From: Sphingobium sp.
GTDB lineage: Bacteria; Pseudomonadota; Alphaproteobacteria; Sphingomonadales; Sphingomonadaceae
Length of the DNA stretch: 64,000 nt
Reading direction: 5' to 3'
Assembly (NCBI GenBank): GCA_017984895.1
Contig: JAGNYO010000003.1
Coordinates: 1-64,000 of the forward strand
Shown here piece after piece: positions 24,903 to 33,531 of this stretch. The notes below the pieces were generated by a model. That model saw only the letters and a list, made by a program, of their open reading frames with translations. It was not told the origin of the DNA and did no database searches. Position numbers and translations under genes: made by a program. Numbering within the stretch: position 1 is the first letter of the stretch; each line of letters starts with the position of its first letter.

Positions 24903-27482
24903 ATGAATATGCGCATGCTGATCGACGCGCGCCACCGGGAAGAAACCCGTGTCGCAGTCGTCAAGGGAAACCGAATCGAGGAATTTGACTTCGAATCCGC
25001 CGAGCACAAACAGCTCAAAGGCAATATCTATCTGGCAAAAGTGACGCGGGTCGAACCCTCGTTACAGGCTGCGTTCGTGGATTATGGCGGCAATCGCCAC
25101 GGCTTCCTGGCCTTTTCGGAAATTCATCCGGATTATTACCAAATCCCGCGCGAGGACCGTGAAGCGCTGCTTCGGGAAGAGGCCGAGCATGCCGCGCACG
25201 AGGCCGCGCTGCGCGATCGGGATGACGACTACGCCGCTGAGGCTGACGAAGCGGAAGGGGACGACGACCACGCGGACCACGCCGCCGAAGAAGGCGAGGA
25301 AGAAGGCGATGGTGAGGGCGAAAGGGCCGCGCCATCTTCCCGCCGTCGCAAGGGCGGGCAGGGTGAGGACCATAATGACGAGTTGCGCCGCAGGCGCATG
25401 TCACTACGTCGTCACTATAAGATCCAGGATGTCATCAAGCGCCGTCAGGTGCTGCTGATCCAGGTTGTGAAGGAAGAACGCGGCAACAAGGGTGCGGCAC
25501 TTACCACCTATCTCAGCCTCGCTGGCCGCTATTGCGTGCTGATGCCCAACACCAGCCACGGTGGGGGCATTTCCCGCAAGATCAGCAATACGGCAGACCG
25601 CAAGCGCCTCAAATCCATTGTCGCTGACATGAATCTGCCCTCGACCATGGGGTGCATCGTGCGCACGGCGGGGCTGGAGCGCACCCGCACCGAAATCAAA
25701 CGCGATTTCGATTATCTCGCACGGCTATGGGATGAAATCCGCGAAAAGACGTTGAAAAGCTCCGCCCCCGCGTTGATCCATAATGACAGCGACCTCATCA
25801 AGCGCGCTATCCGCGATATTTATAACCGCGACATCGAAGAAGTGGTGATCGAGGGCGACGAGGGTTATCGCGCCGCCAAGGATTTCATGAAGCTGCTGAT
25901 GCCGAGCCACGCGCGCAAGGTGAAGCAATATGCCGATCCCGTCTCGCTGTTTCAGCGGCACGGCGTGGAGGATCAACTCGCCGCGATGTATCACCCTGTG
26001 GTGCAGCTCAAATCCGGCGGCTATCTGGTCATCAATCCGACGGAAGCACTGGTATCGATCGACATCAACTCCGGCCGCTCCACCCGCGAACACAATATCG
26101 AGCAGACCGCACTCAATACTAACCTTGAGGCCGCGCGGGAAATCGCGCGCCAGCTCCGCCTGCGTGATATGGCCGGCTTGGTCGTCATCGACTTCATCGA
26201 CATGGAGCATGGTTCCAACGTCCGCAAAGTCGAGAAGGCGATGAAGGACGCACTGAAGGATGATCGCGCCCGCATTCAGGTGGGCCGCATATCGGGCTTT
26301 GGTCTGATGGAAATGAGCCGCCAGCGTCTGCGCACGGGCGTGCTGGAGGCGTCGACGCGCGCCTGTCCGCATTGCGAGGGCACAGGGCTGGTCCGCACCG
26401 CATCCTCCGCCGGGCTTTCCGCGCTTAGAATGCTGGAGGAAGAAGCGGCACGCGGCCGGGGCACCATCATTACGCTGCGCGCCAGCCAAGAAGCCGCCTT
26501 CTATGTTCTTAACAACAAGCGGCGCGAGCTGGACGAGATCGAGCACCGCTATGGTGTGACCATAGTCATCCTGCCTGATGGCGAAGTGGAAGGCGCGCGC
26601 ATGTCTGTCGAGGCGAGCGGGCCGAAGCCCTCCGTCATGATCAGCTATGCACCAATCCTCGAAGAGGACGATGCCGATCTTCCGCTGGATGAGGTCGAGG
26701 ACGAGGAAGAAAGCGCCGCCGAAGGGGATGAGCGCGCCGAGGAACGTGAAGATGGAGGCCGCCGTCGCCGTCGTCGCCGTCGTCGCCGTAGTGGCCGCCG
26801 TCAGGAAGGCGAAACGCAGGCGGAGGCCGATGCCCGTCAGGCGCTGGAGGACGATGCCGCCGATGCCGCTGAGGAAGCAGCCGACACCACCGGCGAGGAC
26901 GCTGAACCGGAAGGTGAAACCGCCTCTGCTCCCGATGACGAGGCCGGCGAAGTTCGCCGTCGTAGCCGCCGGGGTCGTCGGGGAGGCCGTCGCCGCCGTG
27001 GCGAAGGAGGCGACGAGGCTTCGGTGAACGTCGTCGCCGATGAGGAACAACCCGCCCTTATCACAGAGGCACCGCAGGAAGGCGTAACCGACCCTGCGCC
27101 CGAGCCGGAAGTGGAAACGCAGGCCGAAGAAGAGATGCCCAAGCCCAAGGCACGGCGCCCACGCGCCCGCAAGCCGAAGGCGGAGGAAGCCGTGCCCACA
27201 GAAACAGAAGCGGCGGTCGAGCAGGCCGAACCCGTCGCATCATCCGCAGAACCAGAAGCCCCCGCTGTCAAGCCCAAGCGCCCCCGTCGCAAGAAGGCGG
27301 ACATGGTAGCGGAGACTGCCGAAACCGAGGCCGGTACCGCTTCTCCCGCGCCGGCAGAATCGATTAAAAGCCCGGTTGACGAGATGGCTCCAGCCTCAGC
27401 ACTGGCCTCTACCGAGGATGAAGAAACCTCGGAAGATGGCCAGCCTCGGCGCGGCTGGTGGCAGCGCACTTTCGGCGCCTGA
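24903..27482 (+). CDS. rne: Ribonuclease E
   Basis: Essential endoribonuclease and degradosome scaffold (859 aa). The S1 domain begins KGNIYLAKVTRVEPSLQAAFVDYGGNRHGFL and is split by an acidic insert (about residues 85-165, rich in Asp/Glu then Arg), as in other alphaproteobacteria. The catalytic domain carries NPTEALVSIDINSGRST and LVVIDFIDM with the Mg-binding aspartates, and the zinc link CPHCEGTG near residue 488. The C-terminal half alternates acidic and Arg-rich blocks; one run of arginines is encoded by a CGTCGC-like simple repeat near 26761-26800. The last residues RRGWWQRTFGA match the GWW-type PNPase-binding tail known from Caulobacter. Confidence 0.96.
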   Translation: MNMRMLIDARHREETRVAVVKGNRIEEFDFESAEHKQLKGNIYLAKVTRVEPSLQAAFVDYGGNRHGFLAFSEIHPDYYQIPREDREALLREEAEHAAHEAALRDRDDDYAAEADEAEGDDDHADHAAEEGEEEGDGEGERAAPSSRRRKGGQGEDHNDELRRRRMSLRRHYKIQDVIKRRQVLLIQVVKEERGNKGAALTTYLSLAGRYCVLMPNTSHGGGISRKISNTADRKRLKSIVADMNLPSTMGCIVRTAGLERTRTEIKRDFDYLARLWDEIREKTLKSSAPALIHNDSDLIKRAIRDIYNRDIEEVVIEGDEGYRAAKDFMKLLMPSHARKVKQYADPVSLFQRHGVEDQLAAMYHPVVQLKSGGYLVINPTEALVSIDINSGRSTREHNIEQTALNTNLEAAREIARQLRLRDMAGLVVIDFIDMEHGSNVRKVEKAMKDALKDDRARIQVGRISGFGLMEMSRQRLRTGVLEASTRACPHCEGTGLVRTASSAGLSALRMLEEEAARGRGTIITLRASQEAAFYVLNNKRRELDEIEHRYGVTIVILPDGEVEGARMSVEASGPKPSVMISYAPILEEDDADLPLDEVEDEEESAAEGDERAEEREDGGRRRRRRRRRRSGRRQEGETQAEADARQALEDDAADAAEEAADTTGEDAEPEGETASAPDDEAGEVRRRSRRGRRGGRRRRGEGGDEASVNVVADEEQPALITEAPQEGVTDPAPEPEVETQAEEEMPKPKARRPRARKPKAEEAVPTETEAAVEQAEPVASSAEPEAPAVKPKRPRRKKADMVAETAETEAGTASPAPAESIKSPVDEMAPASALASTEDEETSEDGQPRRGWWQRTFGA

Positions 27483-27506
27483 ACCAATGCGTGGGTACTG
27501 GCGTGC

Positions 27507-27530
27507 GCGTGGGCGGTTATTCGCCCACGC
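27507..27530. terminator. GC-rich hairpin downstream of rne
   Basis: GCGTGGGCG (27507-27515) and CGCCCACGC (27522-27530) form a perfect 9-bp stem with a 6-base loop, 25 bases after the rne stop. No T-run follows, so it may act as a 3'-end stabiliser or processing site rather than a classical terminator. Confidence 0.5.
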
Positions 27531-27591
27531 AGCGTCATTCCCCGTTCAGCATGGCGTGGGCACAAGACCGGCCATGGCTTATTTTTGTGGC

Positions 27592-29040
27592 ATGATCCGC
27601 CGTTTCTTTTCTTCCGTCGCGCTGATGAAAGGCGCGTATGGACTACTTTGCCTATGGCTCAGCGTGGCGCTACTGATCCAGCCCGCGCACGCGCAACAGA
27701 TATTGCGCGATGCCGAAACCGAAGCGTTCCTGCGGGAAATTTCTCTTCCCATCATCAAGGCCGCGGGGTTAAGCCCCAATAATGTGCAGGTGCTGCTCAT
27801 CAACGATCGCAACATCAATGCGTTTGTCGCGGGCGGGCAGATCGTGTGGCTGCATTCCGGCCTCATCACGGCGGCAGACAACGCTAATCAGCTTCAGGGG
27901 GTGATCGCGCACGAGCTGGGACATATCGAGGGTGGGCATATCATCCGTTCCGGCGAGGGGATGAAGGCCGCGACCGGCATCACGCTCCTGTCCCTGCTGC
28001 TCGGGGCTGCGGCAATCGCGGCAGGCGGCGGCGAGGCAGGCATGGGGATCATCTCGGCGGGTCAACAGGCGGCGATGGGCAAATATCTCGCATTTTCGCG
28101 CACGCAGGAGAGCAGCGCAGACCTCGCCGGCGCGCGTTATATGCACGCCGCCGGAATTAGCGGGCAGGGCAGCATCGCCTTTTTCAAGAAGCTGCAAAAT
28201 CTCGAATATCGCTATCGCCTGCGCGAGGAAGCGGACGATGGCTATGCCACCACCCATCCGCTCTCTTCAGACCGCATTTCCTACCTCACGGAAGTGTATC
28301 AGAAAGATCCCGCCTGGAACGCCAAAACATCGCCGGAACTGGAAGCGCGCTTTGCCCGTATCAAGGCCAAGCTCGCCGGTTTCGTCGACGATCCTGCGCA
28401 GACCATGCGCACATATCCAGAGAGCGATCAGTCCCTCGCCGCCCATTATGCTCGGGCCTATGCGTGGCACAAGAGCGCCTATCCTGACAAGGCGCTGGCC
28501 GAAACGCAGGCGCTGACACAGGCGCAGCCGCACGACCCCTATTTTCTGGAGGTGCAGGGGCAAGTCCTGCTCGAAAGCGGGCGAGCGGCAGATGCCATTG
28601 CGCCTTTGCGCGAAGCCGTGCGCCTCACCAACAGCCAGCCGCTCATCGCCACGCTACTCGGCCATGCGCTGATCGCCACCGAAAATGAGGCTAATTTCGC
28701 GGAGGCTGAGCGCGTATTACGTGCAGCGGTGGCGAAGGACCGTGAAAACCCCTTCGCATGGTATCAGCTCGGCGTCGTGTATGAACACCGGGGGGATACC
28801 GCGCGGGCGGCACTGGCGACGGCGGAACGCTATACGCTGGAGGGTAATACCCCCTTGGCGCTGCGCAATGCCGAAATGGCAATGGCAGGCATCGATAAGG
28901 CCAGCCCGGATTATCTGCGCGCGCAGGATATCGCCTTGGCTGCACGCGGCGAGATGGACAATGCGCATAAGAAAAAAGGTGGCAAGAGCGGGAAGGAAGG
29001 TAAAGACGGGAAATCCCAATCCGGAAAGGACGCATCTTGA
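27592..29040 (+). CDS. Periplasmic M48 metalloprotease with TPR repeats (BepA-like)
   Basis: A 482-residue exported protease. Signal peptide ends AHA-QQ near residue 34. The zinc motif HELGH is at 107-111 and the third ligand lies in ESSADLAGARYM near 175. Several TPR units occupy residues about 270-440 (LAAHYARAYAWHKSAYPDKALAET and following), and a Lys/Gly-rich tail ends the protein. This matches the BepA/YfgC family, which checks LptD and outer-membrane protein assembly. The start is uncertain: an ATG at 27574 is also in frame. The next gene overlaps its stop as TTGA. Confidence 0.9.
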   Translation: MIRRFFSSVALMKGAYGLLCLWLSVALLIQPAHAQQILRDAETEAFLREISLPIIKAAGLSPNNVQVLLINDRNINAFVAGGQIVWLHSGLITAADNANQLQGVIAHELGHIEGGHIIRSGEGMKAATGITLLSLLLGAAAIAAGGGEAGMGIISAGQQAAMGKYLAFSRTQESSADLAGARYMHAAGISGQGSIAFFKKLQNLEYRYRLREEADDGYATTHPLSSDRISYLTEVYQKDPAWNAKTSPELEARFARIKAKLAGFVDDPAQTMRTYPESDQSLAAHYARAYAWHKSAYPDKALAETQALTQAQPHDPYFLEVQGQVLLESGRAADAIAPLREAVRLTNSQPLIATLLGHALIATENEANFAEAERVLRAAVAKDRENPFAWYQLGVVYEHRGDTARAALATAERYTLEGNTPLALRNAEMAMAGIDKASPDYLRAQDIALAARGEMDNAHKKKGGKSGKEGKDGKSQSGKDAS

Positions 29041-29828
29041 CCGGCTCCGCCTCACCCCCCCGGCCAGACTTGCGCACGGCACTCAGCAATAGAAAGATTC
29101 AAATGATTTTGGGCCTATTGGCGGTGGCGGCAGCCACATCGACAGCGGCTCTAGCCGTCAATTCAGGCGCAGGTGGCGATGCCGCCAGCCAGCCGAACCG
29201 GGCGCAGATAGAGCAGATCGTGCATGACTATATTCTCGCGCACCCGGAAATTCTGCCGCAGGCAATGGAACGCCTGAAGGACAAGCGCATAGCCGAAGCA
29301 ATCGAAAAGCACCGGCAGGATATCGAGACACCTTATGCCGGTGCATGGGAAGGCGCGCAGGACGGCGATGTCGCTGTGGTGGAATTTTTCGATTATAATT
29401 GCGGCTATTGCCGTGCCTCCCTGCCCGACATCACCCGGCTGATCGCAGATGACCGACGGGTGAAGCTCGTCTATCGCGAGCTGCCGATCCTCTCCGAGGA
29501 AAGTAATCTTGCCGCCCGTGTTTCGCTACTGGCAGCAGAGCAAGGTAAATACGGCGCGTTCCACAAGGCGCTCTATGCGGGAGGGCGGGTTACCAAGGAG
29601 AGTATCCTCGGTGCCGCCGCGAAGGCGGGAATCGAGCACAGGGCAGCGGAGAACGCGATGAACAGTAATCGCTATGACCCAGAGATCGAGAACAACATGA
29701 AGCTCGCGCAGGAACTTGGGGCGAGTGGCACGCCAACTTTCGTCGTTGGCAACAGAATCCTCAGCGGCGCCGTGGGTTATGAAGTGCTGAAAGAAGCGGT
29801 GTCCAACGCTCGAGCCACAAAGAAATGA
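29037..29828 (+). CDS. DsbA-family thiol oxidoreductase (Com1/ScsC-like)
   Basis: Periplasmic thioredoxin-fold protein (263 aa). A membrane/signal segment (MILGLLAVAAATSTAALA, residues 23-40) is followed by a helical N-terminal region (IVHDYILAHPEILPQAMERL) typical of ScsC/Com1 proteins. The active site is CGYC (C122, C125) in EFFDYNCGYC, and the cis-proline loop is GASGTPTF. The TTG start at 29037 overlaps the protease stop as TTGA and has GGAAAGGA ahead of it. An ATG at 29103 would begin at the hydrophobic segment and is the alternative. It is likely a disulfide oxidase or isomerase. Confidence 0.88.
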   Translation: MTGSASPPRPDLRTALSNRKIQMILGLLAVAAATSTAALAVNSGAGGDAASQPNRAQIEQIVHDYILAHPEILPQAMERLKDKRIAEAIEKHRQDIETPYAGAWEGAQDGDVAVVEFFDYNCGYCRASLPDITRLIADDRRVKLVYRELPILSEESNLAARVSLLAAEQGKYGAFHKALYAGGRVTKESILGAAAKAGIEHRAAENAMNSNRYDPEIENNMKLAQELGASGTPTFVVGNRILSGAVGYEVLKEAVSNARATKK

Positions 29829-29903
29829 CGACATGCTTTTAGATTAGCGGTGCCGGAGAGCACTCTTTCTTGCGCACAAACGCACGCGGACCGGGTGCCT
29901 GGT

Positions 29904-30392
29904 TCAGCTTCCGTTCGGGCCAGTATTGTCGCCACTGCCGCCGCCGCCCAGTCCACCCGCACCTACTGCGCCAATATTGCCGAAAATATCCTCCAGCAAG
30001 GTGCGATCACGCCCGAGCGTCTGGGTCTTGCCAGATTTTGGCGAAATATCGGCAATCTTGTCCAGCCCGGCCTTGTCGATGCCCGACACATTGCCCGCGG
30101 CATCGAAACGTACGCGCAGCACTGTCTGCTTCTCCGGCTTGGGAGTAGCGAAAGCGAGCTGCTTCATGTCGCGCGAGACATAATACCAATCCTGAGTGCC
30201 GAACTGGCTAACAAAGGTCGGGCGGCCCAGCGTACCTTCCACGGACTGGCGGTTGTCAATGCCGGGCTGAATCGAATCGACCAGCAAGCTATCGACCAGA
30301 TATCCCTGATGTGTGCGCATGCGCGCGCAGCCGGAAAGAGCGAACGCGGCGCAACCCAACGCAAAAGTCAGGGAAACAGTTTTGAAACGCAT
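29904..30392 (-). CDS. bamE: BamE/SmpA-OmlA-type outer-membrane lipoprotein
   Basis: Small lipoprotein (162 aa) of the outer-membrane protein assembly (BAM) complex. Lipobox ALSGC gives lipidated C22. The body has the family pattern QGYLVDSLLVDSIQPGIDNRQSVEGTLGRPTF (residues about 27-58) and a DWYYVSRD strand near 66. A Gly/Asn-rich tail follows (GAGGLGGGGSGDN). The frame opens at 30533; the ATG at 30392 has GGAG upstream and sits just before the signal. Divergent from the cytochrome chaperone gene. Confidence 0.88.
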   Translation of the reverse strand: MRFKTVSLTFALGCAAFALSGCARMRTHQGYLVDSLLVDSIQPGIDNRQSVEGTLGRPTFVSQFGTQDWYYVSRDMKQLAFATPKPEKQTVLRVRFDAAGNVSGIDKAGLDKIADISPKSGKTQTLGRDRTLLEDIFGNIGAVGAGGLGGGGSGDNTGPNGS

Positions 30393-30531
30393 GCCATTCT
30401 CCAGCCAGGCACAAAGACGCGCCATTGCATATCCCGTGCCTTGCCTCCAATATGGGATTGCATCGCACCATACAAGCCATAGTAAGAAGCGGACCACCAA
30501 GGCCGCGCGCACAGAGGTATTCTTGTCTCTC

Positions 30532-31050
30532 ATGTCCCTGTTTGATCGCCTTTTCCGCTGGCAGCCAGACCCACGCCAGATAATGCAGCCGCTGTATCAG
30601 GCGGTGGTCCACCGCGCGCGCGCGGTGCACTGGTATATTGAGGGACAGGTGCCCGATACGCTGGACGGACGGTTCGACATGATCGCCGCCGTGCTCAGCC
30701 TTGTGCTACTGCGGCTCGAACGTGACGATCTACGCCACGAAAGTGTATGGCTCACCGAGTTGTTCGTCGATGATATGGAGGCGCAACTCCGTCAGATCGG
30801 CATTGGTGACGTCATCGTCGGCAAGCATGTCGGGCGGATGATGAGCGCGCTGGGCGGGCGGCTTTCCGCCTATAGGGAAGGCCTGGCGCCGCAGAGGCAA
30901 CTGAGCGATGCGCTGCGCCGCAATCTTTATCGCGGTGAACCTGTGGCGGATGACGCGGTTGAAGATGTCGAAGCACGGCTGCGCGCGCTGGCGGAGGCGT
31001 TGGACCGGGCCGACACGGCGCCTCTGGTGGCGGGGGCCTTGCCAACATGA
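30532..31050 (+). CDS. Ubiquinol-cytochrome c chaperone (CBP3/UQCC1 family)
   Basis: Bacterial homologue of the mitochondrial bc1-complex assembly factor CBP3 (172 aa). The conserved segments are QPLYQAVVHRARAVHWYIEGQVPDTLDGRFDMI (about residues 19-51) and DDMEAQLRQIGIGDVIVGKHVGRMM (about 83-107). It probably helps cytochrome b maturation. The frame opens further upstream, but the ATG at 30532 begins the family-like MSLFDRLF. Joined to yceD by an ATGA overlap. Confidence 0.88.
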   Translation: MSLFDRLFRWQPDPRQIMQPLYQAVVHRARAVHWYIEGQVPDTLDGRFDMIAAVLSLVLLRLERDDLRHESVWLTELFVDDMEAQLRQIGIGDVIVGKHVGRMMSALGGRLSAYREGLAPQRQLSDALRRNLYRGEPVADDAVEDVEARLRALAEALDRADTAPLVAGALPT

Positions 31051-31589
31051 GCATCACTGACGAAGCCACACCGGAATTCAGCCGTATCATCAAGCTGGAC
31101 GAGATCGGTAGGACGCGCTGGCCTGCCCATGTCGTGGCGAATGAGGCGGAGCGCGTGGCGCTTTCGGTCCGCTTCGCGTTTGCCGCACTCGACAGTCTGG
31201 AAGCAGACTATACGTTTAGTCGCGAAAATGACCGTATCCAGGCCACAGGGGAGATTCGCGCCGCGCTCTCTCAGCCCTGCGTGGTCACGGGCGAGCCAGT
31301 GGCTGAGACGGTGCGTGAGTCATTTTTCATCCGTTTTGTGCCCAAGGGCGATAACCCGGCTCCCCAAGGGGACGACGAGATCGAGCTGGACGCCGACGAA
31401 TGCGACCTCATCCCCTATGCGAACGAACGCATAGACATTGGCGAGGCGGTGGCTGAGACGCTGGCGCTGAGTGTCAATCCTTATCCTCGTTCAGAACAGG
31501 CGGATACTATCCTGCGCGAGGCTGGGGTACTGAGCGAGGAACAGGCAGGCCCATTTGCCATGCTGGCTGGACTGAAGGGCAAGACATGA
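31047..31589 (+). CDS. yceD: YceD family protein (DUF177)
   Basis: A 180-residue DUF177/YceD protein, linked in other bacteria to 23S rRNA accumulation. The hallmark segment is SQPCVVTGEPVAETVRESFFIRF near residues 75-97 with a Cys and an acidic stretch, DDEIELDADECDLIPYANERIDIGEAVAETLALS, near 110-143. The usual downstream neighbours rpmF and plsX are missing; msrP follows after 159 bp. The ATG overlaps the chaperone stop. Confidence 0.88.
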   Translation: MSITDEATPEFSRIIKLDEIGRTRWPAHVVANEAERVALSVRFAFAALDSLEADYTFSRENDRIQATGEIRAALSQPCVVTGEPVAETVRESFFIRFVPKGDNPAPQGDDEIELDADECDLIPYANERIDIGEAVAETLALSVNPYPRSEQADTILREAGVLSEEQAGPFAMLAGLKGKT

Positions 31590-31748
31590 GGCGCCATATG
31601 AATACGAACGCTCTACCCAAAACAGCGCAGAGCGGACTTTAATGCTTTTCCGGTAATGCCTGCGCGGTTCATTGAGCAGTCATTTTGACTTGCCCATAGT
31701 TCTGGTTAGACTGCACGGCATATTCGGCGTGGCAAAGGACTGGCTGCT

Positions 31749-32696
31749 ATGGCTATTTTCATACGTCCCCCATACACACTTGCCGATAGCGATGCGGATG
31801 ACGAACAACTCTATCTCAATCGTCGCGCGCTGATTACGGGCCTGGCAACTGCCGGGCTGCTTCCCTCCCTCGCATCAGGAGTGCACGCCGCCTCACCCCC
31901 TGCCCTTGCTGGCCTTTCTGCGCGCCGCACCCATTCTTTGGATGAAGCCCTCACTGATTATGAGGACGCTACCCATTATAATAATTTCTACGAGTTCAGT
32001 GTAAGCAAGGAGGGGCCGGCACAATTGGCGGGAGCCTTGCGCACCGCGCCATGGACTATACAAATCGGCGGCAAGGTGAAGAAACCTATGACGCTGGACG
32101 TGCACAGTCTGAGCCGCCAGTTCGGACTGGAAGAGAGGGTTTACCGTTTACGGTGCGTAGAGGGATGGTCGATGGTCATCCCCTGGGTTGGCTTTCCGCT
32201 GGCCAAGCTAATCGCGCTGGCCGAACCCCTCGGTTCCGCGAAGTTTTTAGCTTTTCAAACGTTGAAAGATCCCAAGCAAATGCCTGGGCAACGCAGCCAG
32301 GTGTTACGCTGGCCGTATGTGGAGGGCCTGCGTATAGACGAGGCGCGCCATCCGCTTACCCTGCTGGCGGTCGGCATGTATGGAAAAGTGCTGCCCAATC
32401 AGAATGGCGCGCCCATCCGCCTTGTTGTGCCATGGAAATACGGGTTCAAGTCCATCAAATCCATTGTGCGGATTGATTTTGTCGAGCGCCAGCCACCAAC
32501 TAGCTGGAATCTCTCGGCCCCTCAGGAATATGGCTTTTATTCGAATGTTAACCCGGAGGTCGATCATCCACGCTGGAGCCAGAAGCGCGAACGCCGGATT
32601 GGCGACTGGCTCCCGCGGCGGACCCTGCCTTATAATGGTTATGGGGAGGAGGTGGCGAGCCTCTATCATGGCATGAATTTGCGGCGCTATTTCTGA
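31749..32696 (+). CDS. msrP: Methionine-sulfoxide reductase catalytic subunit MsrP
   Basis: Periplasmic molybdopterin enzyme (315 aa) that repairs oxidised methionines in envelope proteins. A twin-arginine signal is present ([15 protein letters not shown] at 25-26). The Mo-coordinating cysteine is C136 in [11 protein letters not shown]. The cofactor-binding segments [12 protein letters not shown] and HYNNFYEFS are in place. AAGGA stands 9 bases before the ATG. It is followed by its membrane partner msrQ after 5 bases. Mo-MPT biosynthesis genes are not adjacent. Confidence 0.95.
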   Translation: MAIFIRPPYTLADSDADDEQLYLNRRALITGLATAGLLPSLASGVHAASPPALAGLSARRTHSLDEALTDYEDATHYNNFYEFSVSKEGPAQLAGALRTAPWTIQIGGKVKKPMTLDVHSLSRQFGLEERVYRLRCVEGWSMVIPWVGFPLAKLIALAEPLGSAKFLAFQTLKDPKQMPGQRSQVLRWPYVEGLRIDEARHPLTLLAVGMYGKVLPNQNGAPIRLVVPWKYGFKSIKSIVRIDFVERQPPTSWNLSAPQEYGFYSNVNPEVDHPRWSQKRERRIGDWLPRRTLPYNGYGEEVASLYHGMNLRRYF

Positions 32697-32701
32697 TCTC
32701 T

Positions 32702-33316
32702 ATGCGATCCGTCACTCTCCGCCCTTTCTTTCACCTGCTAGTGGCGTTGCCGCTAATCGTACTGGTTCTGAGATGGTCCGCGCTGATCGCCGGGACGAGT
32801 TCCCGTATCGCAGGCCTCAGCGCGGAACCGATTGACTTTACTATCAATTATTTAGGATTGTGGGCGATACGCCTCCTCTTGCTGACCATGTGCATAGGGC
32901 CACTTGCCCGCAAGTTACGATTTCCATCGCTCATGGCGTTACGACGACCGGCGGGGCTATGGACCTTTACCTATGCACTAATCCATCTGGGTGTATATCT
33001 GGGGCTGGATCTGCTGGGCGATCTGGCCTTACTGTGGGAAGATGTGATCAAACACCGCTTCATTCTGTTTGGCATGGCGGCATTCCTCCTGCTGGCGCCT
33101 CTGGCTGTTACATCAACGCATCGATGGATAAGAAGAATTGGCGCCAGGCGGTGGCAAAAGCTGCATCGGCTGGTCTATGGGGCCGCTCTGCTGGCAGCGG
33201 CGCATTTCATCCTGCGGGTTAAAGGCTTTCAGGTCGAGCCATGGATATATGCCGGTTGTTTCGCGATTCTCTTACTGATCCGCGCTCTTCCCATTTTACG
33301 AAAAAAGCTGACATAA
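32702..33316 (+). CDS. msrQ: MsrP heme-binding membrane subunit MsrQ
   Basis: Ferric-reductase-like b-type cytochrome (204 aa) that passes quinol electrons to MsrP. About five or six membrane helices are visible. Conserved histidines lie in YALIHLGVYLG (about residue 97) and RLVYGAALLAAAHFIL, and the family loop GPLARKLRFPSLMALRRPAGLW is present near 65-85. The start has no clear Shine-Dalgarno site and is probably coupled to msrP translation. Confidence 0.95.
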   Translation: MRSVTLRPFFHLLVALPLIVLVLRWSALIAGTSSRIAGLSAEPIDFTINYLGLWAIRLLLLTMCIGPLARKLRFPSLMALRRPAGLWTFTYALIHLGVYLGLDLLGDLALLWEDVIKHRFILFGMAAFLLLAPLAVTSTHRWIRRIGARRWQKLHRLVYGAALLAAAHFILRVKGFQVEPWIYAGCFAILLLIRALPILRKKLT

Positions 33317-33531
33317 AAAGTGTTGTTGAACATGATATGGAAGCCGAAACTGGACGTAAACGATATGCTGGGCAGTGGCCGTGGCGCACTGTTACGATAG
33401 CAAAGAATTAACCATGCGGGCCTAGACTGCCAACCATGCCGCACGCATGCGGGTTAGGCGGGTTCTGTGTTCATGCCGTCCCGCTTTTCCCCAATGCTCG
33501 GCCGGAAGTTTCTTGATCGGGGGGCGATCCT
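33317..33531. other. Non-coding gap between msrQ and the TPR glycosyltransferase gene
   Basis: 215 bp without a supported gene. It contains a short inverted repeat (CCGCACGCATGCGG near 33439) and AT-rich sequence just after msrQ. No promoter or terminator could be called with confidence. Confidence 0.4.
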
